NCBI GenBank assembly: GCA_022497155.1
Contig: MU385720.1
Span: 310,001-374,000, forward strand
Origin: Whalleya microplaca
Lineage: Eukaryota > Ascomycota > Sordariomycetes > Xylariales > Xylariaceae
Length of the DNA: 64,000 nucleotides
Reading direction: 5' to 3'
Part shown: piece by piece, positions 1-12,532 of the stretch
Numbering within the stretch: the stretch's first letter is position 1
Layout: every line of letters begins with the position of its first letter
Notes under the pieces: model-generated
Databases searched by the model: none
Seen by the model: the letters and a program-made list of their open reading frames with translations, nothing else
Told to the model about the DNA's origin: nothing
Program-made: the position numbers and the translations under genes

Positions 1-3000
1 GTCAAGAACACGAACGTCGTGCGGGCTTGCGCTTGCTGCGCCTGTTTCTATATTCTATATTCTACCTATATGTCCATCTATAGATCCCATCTCCTACTTA
101 CGTACACGTACCTAGTACAGCAGCAGCAACTCGCAGGCGCTCGGCTCGGGGTCCACCCGCCACGACGGCGGCCGCCACCTAAACACGAGGAAGAAGTGTG
201 AGCAGCGGCCAGTCGCGGTGCTACCCTCGGCCAGATTCTGCTCGACAGTCTGCTGGTCCGAGGCGCGGATTTTTCTAGACGCGCTGCTGCTGAACGTGGT
301 CGACGGATTTGTCGAATCCATCGGCCCAGTCGGGGCCCAACTAGAACGCGTAGATAGAGTGAAGCTGAAAAAGGAAGCCCCAGGAATAGGCGCTGAACCT
401 CGTAGAAGGACGCACTCCTCACTGCGGTACCATGAGACACGGCATTGCTGAGCCAGACGCCCGCGGGACTTGACCACGTGTTGTTGCACGTGCGAGATCC
501 TGTGATTTGGCCGCTGTGCAAGTCACCTAGGATCATCGTCCTACTTTCTCCGATGGTCTATACCCCATCGTGGCCCCCAAGCTACCTACGTACGGGATCT
601 GCGCGTGTATGTCCATACGGAGAGTTCCTAGAGACAAAGAAAGCAATCGGCACCTGAGTACACAGCACGGACACGATACAATATATCGGCAACCCAGTTC
701 GTACATAGGTACGTATATACAAGAACTTATGCCGGAGTTGTTGCTACGACGGGTAGCTTGGGTCCCCCTCCCAAAGAATGGGATACAATGTCGGGATTGT
801 GGGTGTAGACCTAAGTGGTGCGTGTCTCTGTTAAGGACACCGCCCCTTTGGCGATAAGTCTAAGAAACGGGGCTGACAAATCAGCCCGATAGCAAGCGCT
901 TGCCCGCTATTGGAGCATTCAGCGACTCGAGATGGTTGCGAACCGCGGCGCTGGGAATTTGTGCATTTTACTGCGTCCTCAAGCACACCGCGGATGTGAA
1001 AACTTCCAGACGGACCGGCCTATAGAATAAAAATACATATGTACACTCGGCTGCATCTTTTTCAATTATAGTCGCATGGCCGTGCTACACTGCCCGGCAT
1101 GTATGCGGTCGTGGTTTGAGTAGGGGGGGGGGAGGGGTCGATCCTACCTTGGCACGCGGGCGTACAGGGCTGCAGGAGGAGGAGAAGGAGGAGGAGCCCG
1201 ACGGTGATCTGTGACCTACCTATCTGCATCTATGGCCTGGAATTAAGCTTCGTAGATAACCTTGCAAACGTAGGGAGTGGACTGCCAGTTAGCGGAAGAC
1301 TGCCGATGGGACGGAGATTGTATTGACCCGAGGACTCGGATCCGAGACCCGCAATCGTCGGACTCAAGGCAAGTGTTTGCGAAATTACGGGCTTTGATAA
1401 AACGTTCAGGCAAGATACGTGATTCCTGCGCGTCCATTCCCATCGCGTGTAGGTGGCGCCGAAGCCATATACCGGGAGACTGGGCCAAATAACCTGAGAC
1501 ATGAGCGTATAGCATCACTAAGCTATTTGTAAGTTAAGCTGGTAAGTGTCAACCTGGTACGATACTGGAATATAGTGTTTGATACTGTCTTGACTGTAGC
1601 ACCACCTAGTCGATGAATATCAGGCACGGACATTAGGTGAGAGAGTTTCAAAGCCCAATTTCCAAGGATAGAGCTCGTATCTACGAGTCGTTTGCTTTTC
1701 CTCTTTCGTGAAATCCGGTGTCATACAGATCGCCCTAACTAGCTCCAGATGTAAAATCAGATCATCAACAAGCTCCCCTGCTCGGTGGATACCTTATAGA
1801 ATGTTGAGCTATGCTTTCATGGAATGACCCCAAGGTCCAAGCTTCGGGATCATCATGCCGGCGACTATCACTTCATCTTAATTATTGTACTGTATGAAGG
1901 ACATCCAAATATAATGCTGGTTTCTTATGTGATTACATGTACAATCAACGTATGCAGCCAATCCAGGGGCGTCATAACCTCCACCTAACCAAAGAAGAGC
2001 TTGGGTGATCCTATGGGCTCAAACTCCCGGACAGCCCTAAATGACCCTGCAAATGCTCCGATAGGCGCTTAATAATTGAGATCCTAGCGTTTTCAGCAAA
2101 TACGCACGCTGAACCCCAGGATAAGATATCTGTAACGTGGTGATGAGGTGAGTAGTGAGATTTCTAGTTCAGCTTGAGAAGAATCCTGTCTAGGCCCCCA
2201 AAACGCTATTTGTATCTGTCACTGACGTAGCTTGGCTTTTGAAGCTGTGCCGGGGTTTGAGTATACTTGTACTCATCTTTCAGAAACACGGCAGCATGGC
2301 TACTGATAATACACAGACGTCGATGTAGTGACTGTGCAATAGGCCGGCGCCATGATCCAAGCTAAGAATACATGAAATTAGCTCTGCATGGTGGCGGCGA
2401 TCCTGGAGTCGTGCACCACACGAGCCCCATGTGTCATGGAACTTTAGATGAACGTCAATCAAATATCCACGGGTTTTGGCACGCAAATCTTGTGCCGCTT
2501 GACTACCAATTGCTTCTGTGCAATAAGTAAACAGACTGTATAAGGTACCAGGCAGGAATCCTGGCTGATAATGGAGAACAAGGTATAATCTGATGTTTGT
2601 AACTAGGTAGACTGGTGAGAATTGCAAAAGTAAATCTATTATACGTTTATCCAATTGCTTGATAGCTAATATGCTGAATGGGGATATCTTCCGTGGTACT
2701 ACCATAGTGCTACACATTTTCATGAACGATAACCATGTCACTTGGCTAGCCGTTGCAATGTAACAAGCAAGACATCTGGGCTTGGTGAGCAACTCTATCT
2801 GTAACCCGTCTCCAATGGTAATGATCGAGGGCATGGTGACGTGAACTCAAGTGTGGCACAGGTGGGTGAGTGTAACGTCGGGTTTTGTAGAGTAAAGAGT
2901 CCTACCTTGCGGGCTTTGATCTTCAACGTTGAGGAATACAGAGGCGGTGGCGCCCAAGAATAGGAACTCCTTGCGTGGTTGAGGCTAAGCGAACCAGATA

Positions 3001-3935
3001 TGGAAGAAGCAGAGTGCACCTTCGGCAGCTGGGTAACGAAGCCGGCACATCTCCGAGTAGCACCCTATGAGGCTGGGTAGGCAAGGGAGATACTACGTAG
3101 ATCAGATTTTGCAGGCTGGGGAGATTTACCGTCCGTCGTCGCGAAATGGGTCGAGTGCTCGTACTACCTTCGCTTGAGGCTGTCTGAACTACACATAATA
3201 GAGTGGGCTTCGCCCTTGTGAAATCGAAAGACTTTTGGAAGCAAACGTGTATGTAAGACACTCCCACCATGTCAATGGGCCCTGGTCTGCTTCCCATCCA
3301 CTATCATCTCGCTACGGTGAACACAAGCTTCAGACACCCGGATAAGAAGTGGAGAAGCAAGTTCTGAATGCGGTGAAAGTGGTGGAAGTTTACTTGGTAT
3401 CTGTCGAGAGATGATCCATACTAACGGCCAGTCTGGCAGGGACGTAGTTCCTTTGTCCTTCGCCTAGGCGGCACAGAGCTTAGAATTACCACATGGAATT
3501 AGGTCATTGTCAAAAGTTCCCGATCATGAGAAGGCATAAGTTCAACTGTTCAATACCTCATGCGAAGTCATTAAGTCGCAAGAACTTAGATATATGAGGT
3601 ACACACTGTGTAATAGGTAATTGTACCACCATTGGCACGAATGGCGAATGTTATGAAAGGTATTGAATTCCGGAAGTGGTAAGGTATTGTGTTGTCGCCG
3701 TAGATTGTCGCCGTGGCCCATCAGTATTGAAGAATTGAAGGTAACGTGTACACAACGTACTTTCAAAGTGAACTTAATTTAGCAACTACACAGGTACAAC
3801 GCTTCGAGCTTCTCCCATAAACTTGAAACTCACTGTGAACCCAGTGGTACTCTGAACAAAAGAAATATAAGTACACAATGTATATACCCTCATCTGACTT
3901 AGACGATTAATTGCAAGGCAAAAATATATGGGTAA
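1..3935. other. gene-poor stretch, no supported protein gene
   Basis: I see no reading frame with recognisable domains or a convincing exon chain here. The longest minus-strand frame (2280-2834, 184 codons) matches no family I know and has no clear partner exons. A run of G at 1123-1132 and a purine tract of GGA/GAA units at 1174-1197 are low-complexity sequence. Confidence 0.6.
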
Positions 3936-4083
3936 CTCCCCCGGACAGGCTTGAACTGTCAACCTCCTGATTGCTTTGCCTTGTAGGGCTAATAACAGTC
4001 CTGTATCTCGTTAGTTTTGGAAAGATGAAATGTCTGATCAAGTGTAGGCATACAGACGCGCTAGCCAATTGCGCCACGGAGGA
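3936..4083 (-). tRNA. tRNA-like sequence, probably intron-containing; anticodon unresolved
   Basis: Read on the minus strand, the first seven bases (4083-4077, TCCTCCG) pair fully with 3943-3937 (CGGGGGA, one T-G pair), followed by discriminator G at 3936. A D-arm follows (GCGC stem both sides, loop with TTGG), matching the A-box. The T-arm is GACAG-TTCAAGC-CTGTC, matching the B-box. The whole is 148 nt, so about 75 nt must be an intron or an insertion between the anticodon-stem halves. The anticodon stem can be drawn as TCTG with CAGG, but a canonical loop with a purine at position 37 is not obvious, so I cannot name the amino acid. It may be a real tRNA with a long intron or a decaying copy. 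Confidence 0.5.
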
Positions 4084-4764
4084 CTGGCTTGGGGTTCTCG
4101 GCAAGAAAAGATGGCTTATAATGTGAAGGCCTACTGGGGCCGAGGTCACGGAAATGTACACTATGTAGGAGCTGCCGGCACAATGTATCTATACCTGCAG
4201 GTGGCAGCAGAGTACGGAGGCCGCAACTGCTTAGCCTGCGATTAGCCGCCAAGTCAACGTGGCATGCCTTGCTTTTTGTTCCGATCTGTACACTACCTTG
4301 GTACCCGCCGGTACATTTGACATGTACCTGATCCTCCGTTGGAATTTCCGCATGCCGACAATGGCACGTGTCCTCAGGCCAGTCCAGATCTGACGGGTGG
4401 TAGCATGTACAAGGGGTCTTATCAGCTGGACAGCTAATCAGCGCATGGTCTCTGTTAGTGAAGGAGGTCCATAATAAATCGAATCTTTTCATTCATCCAT
4501 GACAGCATCGCATCACATCAACATTCGATACATGTAGGTAGGTAGTCTACATATCCGTATATAGCAAGTTTGTTGTGTTGGCTCCAAGTCGCAATTCGCA
4601 ATTCGCAAGTCGAACCAACACCAACCTCTGCATCTGCAGCCTTGCCGTTTCCGGGGGACAATCTTCATCAGAATTGCTCCTGTTGGTCCAAGAACGAACG
4701 GTGTTCATTTCACCAGTTTATTTCCTTTTACCCACATGCATTCTTTTGCCTCCTCCTACCGGTG
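4084..4764. other. intergenic, upstream of the HTM1-like gene
   Basis: No gene is seen. The sequence directly before 4765 is pyrimidine-rich, as in many fungal leaders. The frame is open upstream of 4765 but only from a TTG, so the ATG at 4765 is preferred as the start. Confidence 0.5.
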
Positions 4765-7700
4765 ATGCCCTTGCTAGGCATGGGCATGGGCAGCTGGACG
4801 TTGGCCCTCCCGCACGACTTGACAACCCCCGGGGCGATATCCAGGATAATATTGCTGTTCGTGCTGTTGTTGCCATGGGTGAGCTCCGTGGCGTCGATGC
4901 GCCCCAGTCGCATCGCGGAGCTGAAGCAGGAGACGGTTGATATGTTCTATCATGGGTTCGATAATTACATGAAGATCGCGTTTCCCGAGGATGAGGTATG
5001 CATTCCTATATGCAAGTAAGATAGACCCTGAGACCCTGTACTGACTCACCCTTGCAGCTACGGCCAGTGTCTTGCACTCCGTTGACTCGAGATCCCCTCA
5101 ATCCAAGAAACTTCGCGCTCAACGACGTCCTCGGGAACTATTCTTTGACTCTCATCGACAGTCTCTCGTCCCTCGCCATCCTTGCATCTGCGTCCCCGGA
5201 TAGTAGGAACACAGGTTCGAAAGCGTTGGGCGATTTTCAGGATGGTATTGCTGCCCTGGTAGCACAGTATGGCGATGGACGGCCCGGCCCGTCGGGCCAG
5301 GGTGCTCGAGGTCGGGGATTCGATGTTGATAGCAAAGTCCAAGTATTTGAGACAGTAATAAGGGGTGTTGGTGGTCTGCTCAGCGCGCATCTTTTCGCTG
5401 TTGGCGAGTTGCCAATTTCTGGTTATAACCCACCGAGGACCAACGACGAAACTGAGCAGCATACCATTGTCTGGCCGAATGGATTTAAGTACGACGGGCA
5501 GTTGCTGCGGCTTGCTTTTGACCTGGCTCAACGTTTACTTCCGGCCTTCTATACTCAGACAGGGTTGCCATATCCGCGTGTCAACCTCCGTCATGGCATA
5601 CCATTCTACTTCAATTCGCCGCTCCACGAAAATGTCAGCTTGCATCCAGAGCGGGCTGAAGACTCGCCCGAAATCACCGAAACTTGCAGTGCAGGAGCTG
5701 GGAGCTTGGTGCTTGAGTTTACCGTGTTGAGCCGGCTGACTGGTGACCCAAGATTTGAACAAGCAGCCAAACGGGCTTTCTGGGCTGTCTGGTCAAGAAG
5801 AAGCAACATTGGGCTAATTGGTGCCGGTGTAGATGCCGAGGCAGGCCACTGGATAGGGGGTTTTGCTGGGATTGGTGCAGGCATTGACAGCTTCTTCGAA
5901 TATGCCCTCAAGACCCATATCCTGTTATCAGGTCATGAGTTGCCCAACCTCACAATGCCTGACCAGGTTCCTCATGGAAGCTGGCTCGACCCCAACAAAA
6001 TCTATCATCCACTTTCAGATGAAGACAATTCTGACGAGTCTTTCCTACAAGCTTGGCATCATGCACATGCTGCCATCAAGCGGCACCTTTATTCAGGGGT
6101 TCATCACCCTCATTACGTGAATGCCCATATGTCTACTGGTTCGCCACAAGCCTATTGGATCGATAGCCTAGGCGCATATTATTCCGGTCTATTGGCACTT
6201 GCTGGTGAGTTAGATGAGGCCATTGAAACGCATCTGCTTTACACGGCTCTTTGGACTCGCTACTCCGCCCTCCCTGAGCGATGGTCCGTTCGCGACGGCA
6301 ATGTTGAAGGCGGACTCGGATGGTGGCCCGGCCGGCCGGAATTTATTGAATCAACATATCATTTATATCGCGCTACCAGAGACCCGTGGTATCTTTATGC
6401 GGGTGAAATGGTATTGAAGGATATTTATAGGAGATGCCGAACAGAATGCGGCTGGTCTGGGTTGCAAGATGTGCGCACTGGTGAGAAGAGTGATCGGATG
6501 GAGAGTTTCTTCCTAGGAGAGACTGCCAAGTACTTATATCTGCTCTTCGATCCAGACCATCCCTTGAATAAGCTTGATGCTTCGTATGTGTTCACTACAG
6601 AAGGTCATCCATTAATTATTCCCCGGAAGCACCACCGCCATCCAGTTCGCAAGCCGTCACCCGGAAAGGATATCCAGCCTTATATAAATACCGATTTCAC
6701 GAACACTTGTCCCCGCCCGCCAGTCCTTCCTCCACTCACCGGCTCTGCCACTGCTGCAAGGCCTGACCTTTACAATGCGGCTACTTTGATTCGACTCCAT
6801 CAGGTTCCCAACATACATGGTGCGTCAGAACTAGTTGCCAAGTTAGATGGTCCACAAGGGCGGACGAGACAATTCCTCAAGCCAACAACCAATTATACCT
6901 ACTTCCCCTGGACTCTTCCCCCTTCCATGCTTCCAGACGACGGAATCTGTGCACTGTCAAGACAAACTCATACTTCGATAATTGAGTTTCCTTCCAACAG
7001 CCAAAATACCATGGGCAGCGCTTTCAATATTATGTTCGGCGGGCACAATCTCGTCCGGATGGGTAGTGACGGTATTGCGATCAACAATCTCTCCGGCCTG
7101 AAACTAGCCCTTCTCATGGAAGAACCGCCCGAAACATCTGAACGAGCTTGGAGAATATATAGTATCGGAAATCTGCCATTAGGCCGAGATGAGAAAGTTT
7201 TCATCTCCCGTGAGGTCCTGGCGGACATGTCAGATCCTCTGTTTCATCGTGTTCGAGACTCTGTCATTGTCGACATTCTCTTACAGATTGAGACTCCCAA
7301 ACCACAATATGAACATAACATGACGTCTACAGACCCGGAGCCGTCATCGGAGTCGCAGCATACTATCGAGCTCCCCAGCTCTGCTATCGGCAGCACGAAC
7401 TTATTCAACTCGTTCTTTCAACAAATCACGTCTGTGTTACGGGAGCCCGCCACTACCTTCAGCCCCGAGCCCGCCCCGACACCAGACTATAGATATATAG
7501 AAATGCCCGCCATCACCCCGGTCGGGGTCGGCACGGCGCCGCTTCCCGATATCCAGGAGGCGCCCAACCCGCAGACAGCGGCGGGGCCCATCGAGTCGCT
7601 GTCCTGGCAGCGCATCTACTTCGCGGACGAGGCGTGCGCGGGCAAGCTGCCCGACGTGGCGCCGAAGGCGCACCAGGTGATCGTGATGCGGCGCGGCGGG

Positions 7701-8030
7701 TGCTCGTTCTCGGCGAAGCTGGCAAACATCCCATCGTTCGCGCCGCACCGCGACGCGCTGCAGCTCGTGCTCATCGTGTCGGACGACAAGGATGAGGGCG
7801 AGCGGGAGGAGGACGAGGACGTCTGGGGCTTCAACTTCATCCGCCCGCTGCTCGACGAGCCGCAGAAGACCCCCGCGGGCATCCCCCGCCACCACCCCAT
7901 TGCCATGCTCATGACCGGCGGCGGCGACGAGGCCTACGAGGTCCTGAAGACCACGCGGAGCCTCGGGCTCCGCAGGAGGTACCATGTCGAGAGCCAGGGC
8001 CTGAATATCAATAACCTGGTCGTCCTGTAA
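4765..8030 (+). CDS. HTM1: EDEM/Htm1-like ER mannosidase-like protein (GH47) with PA domain
   Basis: Two exons, 4765-4995 and 5058-8030, flank a 62-nt phase-0 intron and give 1067 aa. An N-terminal hydrophobic stretch (about residues 28-43) is a likely ER signal. The GH47 domain runs from about residue 47 to 595. Its hallmarks are FPEDE|LRPVSC across the splice, RPEFIESTYHLYRAT near 504, GEKSDRMESFF near 551, and the TTEGHP end near 590, whose Thr belongs to the calcium site in GH47. A protease-associated (PA) domain lies at about 900-1040, as in EDEM3-type and fungal homologues. In the family this protein trims mannose on misfolded glycoproteins to mark them for ER-associated degradation. 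The part encoding the PA domain (from about 7500) is much more GC-rich than the rest. Family assignment is firm; catalytic activity is inferred. Confidence 0.95.
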
Positions 8031-9042
8031 GAGGGGGACTTATGTATGTGCGTATGTATGTACAGTACGTACCCGCGCATTTTTTTTTTGTGGTTAGAAT
8101 AGCGAAGCATGAGTGGCGCAGGCGGTGTTCTGTCTTCTAGGCGTGTGGTCGCTAGCATATATATAGAGTTTTACTTATTAGCTATTCGAAGCATTTGGAA
8201 TACACCGGAAATGATAAAGACCGTGTGGCGTCTATTATATTACCTATCTGACTTGGTGCTTCCTTGTGTGTATATTGAGCTTTGTGTTCGTTATGGACTG
8301 CAATGCCCTGCCTGGCTTAGCTAGGTGTCTGATGGCGATAGGGGCCTAACCAGTGACCTCGTTAAGGCTATGTAGGTTTATGCTCATTTAGACTGCTGAT
8401 TATTGGCGTCTTCTCGAATTGTTACTATCCCCTACGGCTATTCTGGGCATACCGATGCCGTCACTAGAACTACCTCCCCCATTCGTGTTCTCAAAGACGA
8501 GCAAGCCAGAGTTCGGGTCACACGGTTTCAGCCACGCGTAGGTATTCGCTCTCCTTGCTTGGTAACTTGGCTTTAAGGCAGCTAGAGTTCGAAAAATCGT
8601 GTGTTTCATACATACATGAAATCAGATTGACACGGGAAGACGTCTTGAACTCCATGAACCAACGGCTCTTCATACGTCAGCAGTGACATTCCTTCTATTT
8701 GACCACCGGAATCTCAATGAGTTATGTTGATTTTTAATTTTGTCCCAAGTAAATAGAAAGCTAAGAATGCGCCAGGGGTATTCTCAGCACCGGCATTTTA
8801 CCATACATTACTCTATGTTATGCACGTTCCGGTGGATTTTGAAGGATGTCGGGTTCAATTGCCTCGTGACACTTGCGATGCTTACAAATAGGTTGGATGT
8901 CTGCGGTTAGGTAAGACTGATATACAGCGAAAGCAGGTAATAGTACTTGCTCTGACATCCTTAACCGCCAGTTCCCGATAAGCACAAGTCGACTACGGTC
9001 ATGTATGTATACGCCACAAGCCCACGCCCCATTCCCAACCCC
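8031..9042. other. intergenic, no gene seen
   Basis: Convergent 3' ends of the HTM1-like gene and the membrane-protein gene at 9043. GTATGTATGT-like repeats follow the HTM1 stop. No coding or RNA signal is seen. Confidence 0.5.
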
Positions 9043-9880
9043 CTAATTATTACTACCGCAGACCCAATTCCCCTTCACGGTCACCGTCCCGCACGTCCAC
9101 GTCTGGGTCTTGTAGCGGCAGCTGCCCAGCTTGTCGCCGGCGGCGCCGTACTGGACCCAGGTGTCGCCGCCGCAGCCCTCCCACGTGTACGAGACGTTGT
9201 TGGTGGCCAGCGTGAATGGGCGGCTGCACGGGTTCTCGGTCTCCGGCGCGATCGCCTCGTACGCGCACTGCGCGTCCGGCTTCCCCGTGATCTCGAAGCC
9301 CACCGTGAAGTCGAACGTCTTCGCCGCGTCCTTCGCCGTCCCGATGTACACGTCGTTCGTCGGTATCGACGTCGCGCTCGTCGCCGTCGGCGAGCCGCCG
9401 CTGGTGCTGTGTCAATGCGGTCAGAGGGGGGAGCCCGGGGAGGTCGGGGTGTGGTGAGTGTGCGGATGAATATGCTTACGCTGTGGAGGTTGTGCTGGAG
9501 TCCATGCTGGCGCTGCTGCTGCTGTGGCGACTGCTCTGCGCTGTAAGTCCGCCCGCAACTCCTCCTGCTATCGCGCCTATTATCACCAATATGGCGATGA
9601 TGATGAGTATGGTCAAATGCCGCTTCCACCATGGCGGCGACGGTTGTGTCGAGCCAGGCTCAGCGATTTCTTCTGGTGCCGGCCCGTACGACTCGTAGGA
9701 TGGGGGTTCGACCTTTCCCGCATACTGCGGATTATTCACCGCCTCCAAATTCGAGTAAGTTAACGGTACGGGCTCGAGCGTAGACTCTTGCCTCGTATCG
9801 ACCTCCGGCAGCGAGGAGTACATCGACGGCTGGTTCAAGGAGGCAGCGTGCTCGCCGGGGGTCGGGGTTGAAGAGCTCAT
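9043..9880 (-). CDS. single-pass membrane protein with Cys-rich C-terminal domain, function unknown
   Basis: Exon 1 is 9880-9480 and exon 2 is 9406-9043, with a 73-nt intron (GTAAGC donor, ACAG acceptor), giving 254 aa. The ATG at 9880 is chosen; a GTG six bases upstream is in frame but unlikely. Residues 1-90 are Ser/Thr/Pro-rich and probably cytosolic. One strong membrane helix at about 94-118 (ILIIIAILVIIGAIAGG) is preceded by WWKRH. A Ser/Thr-rich linker then leads to a roughly 100-residue domain with six Cys and several Trp ending in WVCGSNN. This layout is common among Pezizomycotina membrane proteins without known function. I do not recognise a named family. Confidence 0.8.
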
Positions 9881-12532
9881 CGTCACACGTTCAAGGTGTC
9901 TTCTTGTCTGCGATGGCGATGGCTATGACGACAGAAGTCCCTGACGAAGTGAGTTGTGCGGCCCAGATCTCAACTTTGGCCGACGTCGGGATGCTCAAAA
10001 GAAGAGAGAGCGGCATGGCGATATGCTCAATGGATTTTCACAGGCAGGGGAGCCCTCGTTCTTGAACTATCGTACAATGGACAAATGGGGTTGCGATGGT
10101 ACTCTCGCTGACGCCAGCAGGCATCCCAAGCCAGATCTCTACTACCACATTCTGCGGTGTACATAGTCAACAACTATAATTAGCTGAGCAATGCTTGGGT
10201 AGTAACCCAAATATTAATAGCATTACTTAATGATGGATCTTCTTTGGGCCTGTCATTGGTAACGCTGGGAATGTTCGCTAATATAATATTGAGCCTCATG
10301 GGAAAGCTAGCCATCCTCAGATGGTATGGAGTAGGGCGTCTGGTTCCCTGCAATATTCCAATACCCACACCCGCACTTTCTCCAGGTTCCTATATTTACT
10401 TGCAGCTTTCGTTGAAACGGTCCGTTTCTGAGTGGAAGGTGATCAACCAGACCCACGCTGTCGGTCATGTCCGTAGTCCACCATCGAATCCTTCGGGGAT
10501 TCGCAGACTATGTTCAGCTGAAAGTTTAGTTGTGAATCTTCTATAATAAATTAGTGATTTTTGGAGCTGGTGTTAACATCGGTTTAGAATGTTCAATTCA
10601 TTCAAGCTAATAACAATGAAGATCATCTCCTTATGGTCAAATGAGAGAAACTACAGTATCAATACGCTATTTTCGGTATATGTCAATAAGATCTAAGTAG
10701 CCAGGTTTCGAAAATAGGTAAACTGCCTTACTAGTCACCCGTGGACGAGGTGATTTATATTTGTATTCGAGAGATAAGGTATTGTCATGTCAAAAGTAGA
10801 TAGATTCAATAGCTGAGAGTTGCCTCCGAGCTTTATTAGTTCACATAGAAGTATACGGAAGGGGGAGACAGTCATCGATTCAATCAAACTACTTAACTAA
10901 CAGTGCAGCTTCATAAAGATACCATATTGTTTAACTAAACTATCTTGTAATAGACATTGAGGAAGGATCGCTAAAGAGGCTTTCAAAATCAGAGGTCGCT
11001 TCAATAATCGGAGTATAGGCGACCAGCATTACTTAATCAGCTGTGTGTAGTGATTCTATAGGTTAGTCTATGACTTAGTTAACAAATCAGTTTGTAACCT
11101 AGTTTATAGGTTATTCTCTAGGCTATGTTTCAACTGATATCGTACGTTTATAACAATTATCTCGCCTCATAATCTGATCACTGGCCTTGACATCTTTTAC
11201 AGAGCATATAGTGCTATTATTGACATGGTACTGGGAGACGTCGCTTTTGCTACATCATATCTTGTTGAACAGTAAACTTCCTAAACTGGTTTAGTCACTA
11301 GTATATACTATAATGCTGTGTATTAACGCGATGTAGTAGAGGATTACGGGTGACACAGTGGGATTTTGAATATCAGACATATGTATATTACCCTGAACCC
11401 TAAGCTAAATTCTGAGATCTTCTACTTCGGTGAAGACATTATTCTGGTAGAGAATATGTAACGGAAAAGTTATCTGGTCCCCAATTTGGTGGATATAACC
11501 AAAGCTATCATCGCAGAACCATAGCACTTACAATCACCAGTAATCCACTCATCCTAAATTCAAAAGATCAAAACCGAGACCGTAGAATAATAGGGAAGAC
11601 TGACTAAGGCCGGTATAGATTATGAAATAATTGACCTTATGGCCTCGCTTCACAGGAGCTGAAACAGTTTAAGTTTGTCAGATTGAGCAGCCGATTTCTC
11701 TTGATTTTCTACCGCGTTGATCTCCTCTTCGACGTCCTGATCTCTCCAATAGCTGGAAAGCTAGTCTGAACATCTCCTAACTAATGTCACTATGGTAGTA
11801 AGGTTGAATGAAAATCGAAGGCTTACTTTGGACTACTATATAAATTGAATAATGCAAGTGTCCAACTGACAAAAAGCATTCGCACCTGAACTCAGGCTTT
11901 CAAATCTCAAGTCGGATGTAGGACCAGCGTCTAGACTTGAAGCTATCTCATACAACATTGCACTTTGATCGCTGAAGTGGCATGGAAGCAATTGAGATCT
12001 CCGGTGAACAGATATCGTGGGATTAAACCTTTCATCAGCTACCTTAAAAGATACATACTCCAACGAGGCTCCCCTAAGAAACCATAGTGACCCCCGAAAG
12101 CATCCCACAGATAAAGAGCACAAGTGCCCATTCACTAGCGAAGAATTGAAGTTCTCAAATTACTAAATTACAATCGTTTTCACGATGTGACAAAAGTTTT
12201 TAGAGGTACATGAAGTTCAACGACGCTCTTGTAACCTAAGATAGACAGCTCCGATAAGCCCGAGTGGTTTGCTCAACCTTTGACTGTCGTTATCAGCACT
12301 ACTCCGAGCAAGATTGTTGATCTTTCTCCGAAGATGAGGGGTAGCACCCTATTATATGTCCCAAGCCAGTCTTTCGTTACATCATATCCTTTGGCCTCAT
12401 TTTACAATTATATACCATTTATTCCCGTACTTGTGTAGTTGAAACTTTATTCCCCAGGATATTTCCCCTTTTGGTCAGATTCACTAGCCTAGCACAGCAT
12501 AGTCTAGATCTGAACTCGAGAGATCTGAGACC
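9881..12532. other. AT-rich intergenic region, no gene seen
   Basis: About 2.6 kb without a supported gene. From about 10,550 to 12,300 the sequence is visibly AT- and TpA-rich, with many short stop-broken frames. That would fit an old mutated repeat, but no transposon protein can be read. The last few hundred bases before 12533 are the likely promoter and leader of the hydrolase gene. Confidence 0.5.

Noticed and set aside
78..536. Overlapping long frames on both strands at the left end
   Set aside because: Composition-driven; no domain, no exon structure, and both strands are open over the same bases.
2280..2834. 184-codon minus-strand frame starting with ATG
   Set aside because: No recognisable motif, no neighbouring exon, and unconvincing composition; not enough to call a gene.
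7437..7985. Long antisense frames within the GC-rich end of the HTM1-like gene
   Set aside because: Shadows of high GC3; Arg/Pro/Ala-rich with no domain.
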